Shown one piece after another: positions 57,929-64,000 of a DNA stretch of 64,000 nt (positions are counted from its first letter, which is position 1; each line of letters opens with the position of its first letter). The position numbers and the translations under genes were made by a program. This DNA is from Margaritispora aquatica. Taxonomy: Eukaryota > Ascomycota > Leotiomycetes > Helotiales > Discinellaceae. The stretch spans positions 425,874-489,873 of the forward strand of contig VJWN01000020.1 of the NCBI GenBank assembly GCA_007644065.1, in the 5' to 3' direction. The notes below the pieces were generated by a model, which did not search any database, was not told where the DNA came from, and saw only the letters and a list, made by a program, of their open reading frames with translations.

Positions 57929-58968
57929 GATGGTGTAGGACAGAGAGGTCAATAGATATCCACCCAACCTGATATTCGAGACTCGCAAATAGTCAAACCC
58001 ATCTGCGTAAATGGTGATAATCAAGGCCAATAGGAATCCTCACAAGCATAGTGAAATACAAGACATTGAACGCGACGATGAAGGAGATGATGATAAGCAA
58101 TGGTACGGACTCGGAATTTCGTGGCTGTCCGTAGCCGTGGCCGTTGCTGCTGCAGGGAGGAAGCCTGGAGCGTCTGTGCGAACCCTGTGATCCAAGCACG
58201 CCAAGGGATATCCTCACAGACGGGAGGTACGGACCTTCCCCATAGAGTCTCTAACTCGCTTGAAAAAGACTATCTTCTGCTACCAAGGTGGCACAGCTGC
58301 ATCAAAAATATCATGTGTACTCGATATGATGTAGCACGAAGCCTTAAGCCGTCAAATTCTATCAAAGTTGAGGAAGTATTTGTGTTGTTTCTCGTTGATT
58401 TTGAGAACTAATTTGGGAGAGATAGATTTAAGCTTCGAATTGCCAGCAAAGGTGTGATCTAGAATTGCTTGAAGCTTATACAGAAAAAAACACTATTTCA
58501 ACATTGTATCTTCGAGATCTGATTCCATATTCTCACTCGTTGATTTATGAACACAATTCACTACTCAATCTTGAATCATGAAGTAAGTCTCACCAGACAT
58601 TTATGAAGTACTGAAATGATATGAATTGTTACTGAGAATATTAATAATGGAAAAAAATACCAGTTACGGATATCAAGATTAGCATCCTATATACTTTGTT
58701 CTTGCCATTACCGTCACTACTAAAGCCTCTTTCAAGTTCAAATTCTAGACATAAGCACACAACAATAACAACAGGAAACGCACAGGGGCTCGCGAAGATG
58801 CAAGTAAAATATACGCAACTTTATCAATTTCCACACGTACACTAAAATAAGCATCTCGCCTCCAGAAGATGTAGTTCCTGAGTCGCGAGACGTTGGGCAT
58901 TCCTTGGTGAGCCATACCCGCCACCATGTTCCCCCTCAAGCTCCAAGCAAGATGTTTGTGTTGTTTGT
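57929..58968. other. Promoter side of the ABC transporter
   Basis: About 1 kb. A GC-rich patch near 58121-58150 contains CGTGG and CCGTAGCCGTGG units that recall the island repeats but without 10-bp order. A short ORF follows an ideal GCCACCATG context at 58924 (28 codons). No supported gene. Confidence 0.35.
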
Positions 58969-59265
58969 GTGCTCCATGGGACTATGAAGACCTGGAGCGG
59001 GCTAAGATCTAACCCACACTGCAAACATAACAGATACATTTTCACTGAAGGAAGTGAGAGAGAGTTCACTGTCGATGAGTTACTGGGGATGACAGCGAAA
59101 GTGCAAGATATCAACGGGGAAAGACGCTTATTAGATGTTGAAGGCGAAGACGAGATGGGATATGGGAGCCTTGGCATAGCAAGAAAGATGCTATACAATC
59201 TCAAGGAATCTGTGCAATCGAAAGGCGATAAGTATAATGCACATGTGCTGTTGAGCCAAAGGTGA
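58969..59265 (+). CDS. Possible small hypothetical protein (98 aa)
   Basis: A frame of 98 codons. After an odd start it reads as ordinary soluble protein with charged helices (FTVDELLGMTAKVQDINGE, GSLGIARKMLYNLKESVQSKGDK). No domain is recognised. Its stop lies 135 bp from the 3' end of the convergent 2EXR-like gene. The start is uncertain because the first ~15 residues look like leader; it may be the last exon of a gene or a relic. Confidence 0.35.
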   Translation: MLHGTMKTWSGLRSNPHCKHNRYIFTEGSEREFTVDELLGMTAKVQDINGERRLLDVEGEDEMGYGSLGIARKMLYNLKESVQSKGDKYNAHVLLSQR

Positions 59266-59400
59266 CAAGGGCTGTCCCTGAAAACCCAACAACAAGCGCA
59301 GTAGGGTGCATAATAGCGAGGAAGAATAACGGAATCTGACATTATCGTAACTCGTTCTAATACGTTCAAAGATAATCAAGCACACACTGATCAAAGCAGA

Positions 59401-60208
59401 CTAGCATGCCACCATCCCTCTTACGATCGATTCACAAAATCGCATCGAATCTTCTGTCCACTGAGCCCTAAAATCTTGAGTAAACCAAAGCTGGAAATTC
59501 TTCGACGGATTGAACCCGATAGTAAATCTCGCACTCTTCAAACCCTTTATATCTCGAAAAGTTCCCAGATTCTTCTCCAACGACTCATTTAATCCATACA
59601 GCCTCGCTGCGCCGATAAATGGCACCGTTGCACCAAGATCAACTTGCAAGACGCTTAAACGACTTTGCTGGGAAGCGAGCATCTGCGTTAAAGCAAGAAT
59701 ATTGCGCGGCGTTTCCTTGCAGTCCTCGTGTCGACTGAAATACGGGGCAAGCCCGATACAGACGTAGAGGTTGCGAACCGCATACAGGATATCAGGAAGG
59801 ATAAACGTTGGGGCAGGCCACGGAATCTTATGGTCTAAGAAAAAATTGGTGCTACACCGAATCAAGCTAACCGTGAACGTTACTTGCTTGCCATAGAATT
59901 CTGGCATGATCTCGGCATGAATTTGGCGACAAACGCGGAGAATAGCTGACATACAAGGGCCATTGTCTTTAAGGGTAGGGAGATCATGGCCGTGCCACGT
60001 CTTAATGCCGATGTTGGGCACAAGGTAAGTGTATATTTCCTTGCGCATCTCAACTGGTATGCGTAGTAGATGTAGATTGCCGTTGTCGACGGCACAACCT
60101 TCATGGAAGCTGGGTTGTGCATTCTACCGAGGCTGTGAGCATATGAAAAAATTTTGACCGCATGAAACTGACGGTTGCTATTTGCCCTCCCATTTTCACG
60201 ATTTCCAT
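59401..60208 (-). CDS. 2EXR / F-box-like fungal protein (252 aa)
   Basis: Two exons: 60208-60173 and 60123-59401. The 49-nt intron (GTCAGT donor, GGTAG acceptor) is in phase. The core LHLLRIPVEMRKEIYTYLVP (residues ~33-52) followed by ILRVCRQIHAEIMPEFYGKQ is the pattern of the large fungal family with a 2EXR or degenerate F-box domain (LPxELRxxIYxxLL...LLxxCRQIxxEaxxxxY). It is expected to be intracellular; these proteins often serve as ubiquitin-ligase adaptors, but most are uncharacterised. The small first exon (MEIVKMGGQIAT) rests only on phase and splice sites. Without it the frame would have to start at the Met at 60048, inside the conserved motif, which is unlikely. Confidence 0.7.
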
Positions 60209-60257
60209 CCTAAACAGAGAAACTTGTAGATCCGCAGGCTTAGCGCTTAGAAGAGTT

Positions 60258-60664
60258 TCAATGCTGTATCAAAAATCTGTGAGTCACGAATGGTACGTTT
60301 GCAGGCTGGCAATACGGGAGAATCTGGCTCGAGTTTGAATGGCCTATGCGCACAATTGCAAGTAAATGTTGGAAGACCATCAAGTGTCTTATAGGGCAAA
60401 GTGTGGCACAATCCATCCTCAAAGTTTTAGAGCCTAAGGTGTCAAAAACCTCAGGTTCTAGTAAGGCATCAACCAACCAACGTCTCATAATCTCACAATC
60501 ATGTGATAAAATTTCTCTCCGATGTTTGGGAATAAATCTAATATCTACTCTCCACAAAATTGCGGATGAGCCCAAAAAGAGATCTCCAGGTACGATATGG
60601 CAAGTAAACCCAGGCAATCCTTCGATCCAAAGGATCGCTTCATTAAGCTCCCAATTTCCCTCAA
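60258..60664 (-). pseudogene. Broken ORF next to a TIR element
   Basis: A frame open from a TAG near 60668 to a stop at 60258, with protein-like composition (GLPGFTCHIVPGDLFLGSS, ILWRVDIRFIPKHRREIL). It has no ATG near its 5' side. The TIR element begins only 45 bp beyond the open limit, so the 5' part may have been separated or lost by insertion. It could also be a terminal exon whose upstream exons I cannot see. No family is recognised. Confidence 0.35.
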
Positions 60665-61025
60665 ACTAGCTAGGTCGCTTTCCGAGATCACTGAATCACA
60701 TTCTTATACCCCACGGAAGCAGGTTCGTTATACATTATAACCAAAGTTACTATAACTAACGGCGATCTCGTTATAATATATAGTAACTCGGTTTTAAGTA
60801 TAACGAGGATTTATAAGTGGATTTTCAGTTCGTTATAATTAATAGTAAGGACAACTATACTACGAGTTTTATAGCACTTCTTACCATACTTTATAACGGC
60901 CTAGCTCGTCATCTAGATCTATATACACAGACATATACATAGACATACACACAGATATATCGTATCCGGATCCTTCGTATAATATAAAACAGACCGTGCC
61001 CGGATATTTTGCTATAGCAAATACC

Positions 61026-61086
61026 TTATTCCCCTTATTCCCCTTATTCCCCTTATTCCCCTTATTCCCCTTATTCCCCTTATTCC
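61026..61086. repeat. TTATTCCCC minisatellite
   Basis: Almost seven perfect 9-bp units inside TIR element copy 1. The matching place in copy 2 has only one or two diverged units (ATTCCCC, TTCC). Confidence 0.85.
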
Positions 61087-61136
61087 TCTTCTTTATTCTC
61101 CTTCGAATTCGTTCTCTTATAGACTCTTATAGACAG

Positions 61137-61300
61137 TAGATCCAAAGGTAGGTCGGTGGCAGACCCAAAGGTAATATATATTGAGGTCGGTAGTATATCC
61201 AGCAGATCCAAAGGTAAGTAGCAGATCCAAAGGTAGGTCAGTAGCAGATCCAAAGGTAGGGAGTAGATCCAGTAGATCTAGCAGATCTAAAGGTAGTATA
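61137..61300. repeat. AGATCCAAAGGTAGG repeat array
   Basis: Imperfect units built on GCAGATCCAAAGGTAGGTC, with at least six partial copies, within TIR element copy 1. In copy 2 the equivalents read AACAAATCAAAAGGTAGG and GATTTAAAGGCAG, mostly C-to-T and G-to-A changes. Confidence 0.65.
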
Positions 61301-61522
61301 TAGATTTGTAGATTTCTAGGGTTCTAAACTTATAGTAAAAGTCGTTATAAAATATAACTAGGGGTTATAATAACGAAGTCCGAAAAATAGCTATAAAAAG
61401 TCGAATTTCGTTATAGCTAATAGTAAACGCCGTTATAAATTATTTAAACTCTCGTTGTTTTTTATAACGATTATAATAGTAATATTTCTATATATTATAA
61501 CGAATCTACTTCCGTAGGGATA

Positions 61523-61677
61523 CCTCTTGATATCTACCTATTCCTCGTTACGCGCTTGATTATGGGATAGGCGAAGGCCCATCAATTTCATGCCAAGCAA
61601 GCATTCCCTAGCTCGGTGCTGCATAATGGCCATATCTGATGAGCACACTTGTCGCAAAAGATAAAATCTTCTCCTTG
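61523..61677. other. Spacer between the two TIR elements
   Basis: 155 bp of higher-complexity sequence with an open minus-strand frame containing a CDKCAHQIW-like Cys pair. It could be an interrupted fragment of a former gene; too short to decide. Confidence 0.3.
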
Positions 61678-62186
61678 CCCGACGGAAACAGGTTCGTCAT
61701 ACATTATAACAGATTGAAGATAATAGATAGTAACCCTGTTATAATATATAACAATATGTTTTCAAGTAAAACGAGGAGTTGAGCTAAAAAGCTTGGTTTC
61801 GTCATAAGGCTAGCTAATCCTTTTTTATCGTAGAAATCGTTATAAAAATTGTAATCTCGTCATATAGATTATACTCTCAGACATACATGTAGACATATCG
61901 TATTCGGATCTCTCGTGTTATATAAAACAAACCGTACTCGGGTATTTTGCTACCATACCACAAATACATTATTCTTCGCATTCCCCTTCCTTTCCTTCAT
62001 CCTCCAATAGGCAACAGATATTAAAGTAGATCGGTAACAAATCAAAAGGTAGGTTGGTGGTAGATTTAAAGGCAGTAGATAGATTTGTGAAAGTAGTACA
62101 TCATAATATAGATTTTCGTTATTTTTGAATTTACAGTAAGATTCGTTATTTTCCACAACGATGTTGCTTCCGTGCTTCCGTAGGGA
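61678..62186. mobile_element. TIR element copy 2 (about 509 bp)
   Basis: The left end, CCCGACGGAAACAGGTTCGT, matches the left end of copy 1. The right end, read inward, is TCCCTACGGAAGCACGGAAG. Internal blocks around a TATAAAACARACCGT motif are shared with copy 1. Most differences between the copies are transitions. It is shorter than copy 1, mainly through contraction of the minisatellites. No clear target duplication. Confidence 0.6.
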
Positions 62187-62356
62187 GTGCAAGCTGACGC
62201 ACGTGACCACATCTTACCTTTCCACGTCTTACCTCTTAAATTCCTCTCCGTGTCTTCGTATTTTTATTTACAACTTTGGGGTAAAGTTATAAGCATTCAC
62301 AGGATTACCAAGTGCCATAATTCAACTCATTTACTCGCTCATCTTCGTCGCATGCC

Positions 62357-63862
62357 ATGTCATCCAAGCTAGAACAATTTCCAAATGAGGTCGTTGACAG
62401 TATCTGTGGATATCTAAACCTGCCTGATATCTGCAGCCTTCGAATGAGTAGCTGCAGTCTCGCTACAAAGGCTACACAGACCCACTTCAAGTCTTACTTT
62501 TTGGTGAAACATGTTGATATCACTATACACGACCTTCAAGAGTTTGTTGCGCTTACCCAACCCGGTCAGCTGGGTTGTCTCATCGAGCATTTGGTGTTGG
62601 TTGGAGTGGTGAACAACACCAAGTTTTTGGAGAGAAAATTGGAAGACGACTCTTACAACGATGATGTTGAGATCGAATACGAAGATATAGGCAATAACGT
62701 GGATGAAGATGAAAATGAGGATACGGACGAAGAGCAGGAAGTGCACAAGAAGAAAAATCTCACACAAATCCGACAGGAGTTGGAGATTCTTAGGCAGCGA
62801 CAGGCTGATCACGACAGCATGAGGAGCTCCGCAGAGGATGTAGCTTTGCTCAGTGAAGCCTGCCGCAATATCGTGAAGAATACGAAGACTGGGGGGCTCA
62901 AGTCTCTCACGCTCGAAGTTGTCATCTATCGCGAAAATTCATGGCAAAGACTGCCTCCTGTCGCTGGCGGCAGTTGGAAATATATCTGGAAGTCCGCTGC
63001 GGAAACTTTTCAAACCATGCTTCAATCTTTGGCGTCTGGTGAACTGCCAGTTGGGAAACTCAATATATTCAACGATCGCAATTTACAACGATGCAGCTTG
63101 TCTTGTTATGACCTTGGAACTACCAATTATACATACGAAGGGCTCGCCAAGTCACTTGCATCTGTGAAGGTACTCTCAATCAGCATTTCAGACAGATTTG
63201 TTGCTCGACATCCTGTTGAAATGGTAATATCTTACGACCAGGCTGAGGATTATGACTCCATGCTATACCATGAACATAGAAATAATGATGATATTCAGGC
63301 AGAAGCCAGGGATGAAGCCAATTTTAACGGACTTGCGAAATTTCTCTCACTTACCACTTCTCTGGAAGAACTCGAATTACATGAATACAAACTTCATCAG
63401 GGTCAAGGCGACTTTTCTAAAATTGTACGTTGTGCGTCAGAAGTACCATTAAGACTAAAGCGACTCGAACTTCGCGGTGTGAACATAAAGGCAGAAGAGT
63501 TGCTTCTGTTCATTCAGAAGTCAAATCTGCAGAGACTATTCATGTACGATTTATTTTTGCATACGGGATTTTATAAAGATGTGTTTGATTATTGCAACAG
63601 AGATGCCTCTTCAATTCAAGAACTGTATTGTCACATGCTCATAGAAAATCCCACAGCCGTATACTTCGAAGGCCCTAGAGATAGTTTGTTTTGGCCAATG
63701 GACGTTGATGGGAGCCTCGGTAGTGACACACTACACAGAGTAGGCGCAGAGGTCAAGCAAAAGATAACTTATGTTTCTGACCTAAGCCATCCATTAGCTA
63801 CCCCCAGACTCCACAGATACAGGCGACAGCAGTTTATAGAATATGGGCCCCCTGGGCGTTGA
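62357..63862 (+). CDS. F-box protein (501 aa)
   Basis: A single exon, complete in the window. The N-terminus EQFPNEVVDSICGYLNLPDICSLRMSS (residues ~6-32) is an F-box, the motif that binds Skp1 in SCF ubiquitin ligases. Residues ~100-135 form a strongly acidic linker (EYEDIGNNVDEDENEDTDEE) leading into a short coiled coil (LTQIRQELEILRQRQADHD). The rest is a leucine-rich, beta/alpha region with weak repeat character (LTTSLEELELHEYKL, RLKRLELRGVNIKAEELL), plausibly a degenerate LRR substrate-binding domain. The substrate is unknown. It starts 171 bp from TIR element copy 2, so its promoter lies partly in repeat DNA. Confidence 0.82.
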   Translation: MSSKLEQFPNEVVDSICGYLNLPDICSLRMSSCSLATKATQTHFKSYFLVKHVDITIHDLQEFVALTQPGQLGCLIEHLVLVGVVNNTKFLERKLEDDSYNDDVEIEYEDIGNNVDEDENEDTDEEQEVHKKKNLTQIRQELEILRQRQADHDSMRSSAEDVALLSEACRNIVKNTKTGGLKSLTLEVVIYRENSWQRLPPVAGGSWKYIWKSAAETFQTMLQSLASGELPVGKLNIFNDRNLQRCSLSCYDLGTTNYTYEGLAKSLASVKVLSISISDRFVARHPVEMVISYDQAEDYDSMLYHEHRNNDDIQAEARDEANFNGLAKFLSLTTSLEELELHEYKLHQGQGDFSKIVRCASEVPLRLKRLELRGVNIKAEELLLFIQKSNLQRLFMYDLFLHTGFYKDVFDYCNRDASSIQELYCHMLIENPTAVYFEGPRDSLFWPMDVDGSLGSDTLHRVGAEVKQKITYVSDLSHPLATPRLHRYRRQQFIEYGPPGR

Positions 63863-64000
63863 TATGCGGTAATCGATGGGAACTGTTGTAGGGCTTCGAT
63901 TGAGATACTGCTACACGTTCATTCAATCAGAGTTCATTAAGTGAATGCAAAAATACCACGAGTATCATCAAATGCGGCCAATATGACAAACGCATGTGAC
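63863..64000. other. 3' flank at the right window edge
   Basis: 138 bp after the F-box gene stop; no feature seen. Confidence 0.4.

Larger units (their letters stand above)
60709..61520. mobile_element. TIR element copy 1 (812 bp)
   Basis: The ends are inverted: CCCCACGGAAGCAGGTTCGT on the left and, read inward on the other strand, TCCCTACGGAAGTAGATTCG on the right. TA dinucleotides flank both ends (60707-60708 and 61521-61522), as a mariner-like TA duplication would leave. There is no coding capacity. The interior is AT-rich with many TTATAAT-type motifs and holds two minisatellites. Copy 2 shares internal blocks. Confidence 0.7.

Noticed and set aside
58842..59369. 175-codon minus-strand ORF
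   Set aside because: Composition resembles antisense of the plus-strand frame at 58969-59265; no recognisable motif.

Overview
The window is nuclear DNA of a filamentous ascomycete. Genes carry 45-120 nt introns with GTRAGT-type donors and CTAAC/CTRAY branch sites. Several families here are typical of Pezizomycotina: DPR-motif dehydrin-like protein, Mgr3-like TPR protein, Dap1, ABC-C pump, 2EXR/F-box proteins and paired C2H2 regulators. Placement near Leotiomycetes is an impression, not something the sequence proves. Gene models were built by hand from frame, splice sites and reading-phase continuity.

Layout. 0-14.3 kb: a partial open frame at the left edge, a DPR-motif stress protein, a cytochrome P450, a small Cys-rich ORF, a very small stand-alone SCA7-domain protein, and a divergent pair made of an Mgr3-like mitochondrial TPR protein and a Dap1/MAPR heme protein. 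14.3-21.2 kb is gene-poor and rich in TACC-type and GT repeats. 21.2-31.5 kb holds two related C2H2 zinc-finger regulators in the same orientation, separated by about 5.7 kb that contains a 491-bp inverted-repeat element. 32-41 kb has a small membrane/coiled-coil protein, a tiny Cys/His protein, an uncharacterised protein, a Cys-rich single-pass surface protein, an FAD oxidoreductase and a two-TM small protein.

45.9-51.5 kb is the most unusual region. It is a compact island encoding a two-exon tyrosine recombinase (R...YxxR...H...Y), a second protein of unknown function on the same strand, and a divergently transcribed basic/acidic coiled-coil protein. Scattered through it are twelve short clusters of palindromic CCRYGG hexamers spaced exactly 10 bp apart. 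They lie in exons, in introns (where they supply splice sites) and between genes. I found no clear array of this kind elsewhere in the window except one degenerate case near 58.1 kb. A tRNA-Thr(AGT) gene lies about 0.6 kb beyond the island.

52.9-57.9 kb is a complete 13-exon ABC-C transporter with two GC-AG introns. 59-64 kb holds a 2EXR/F-box-like protein, a broken ORF, two copies of a TIR element family with RIP-like transitions and internal minisatellites, and a complete F-box protein at the right edge.
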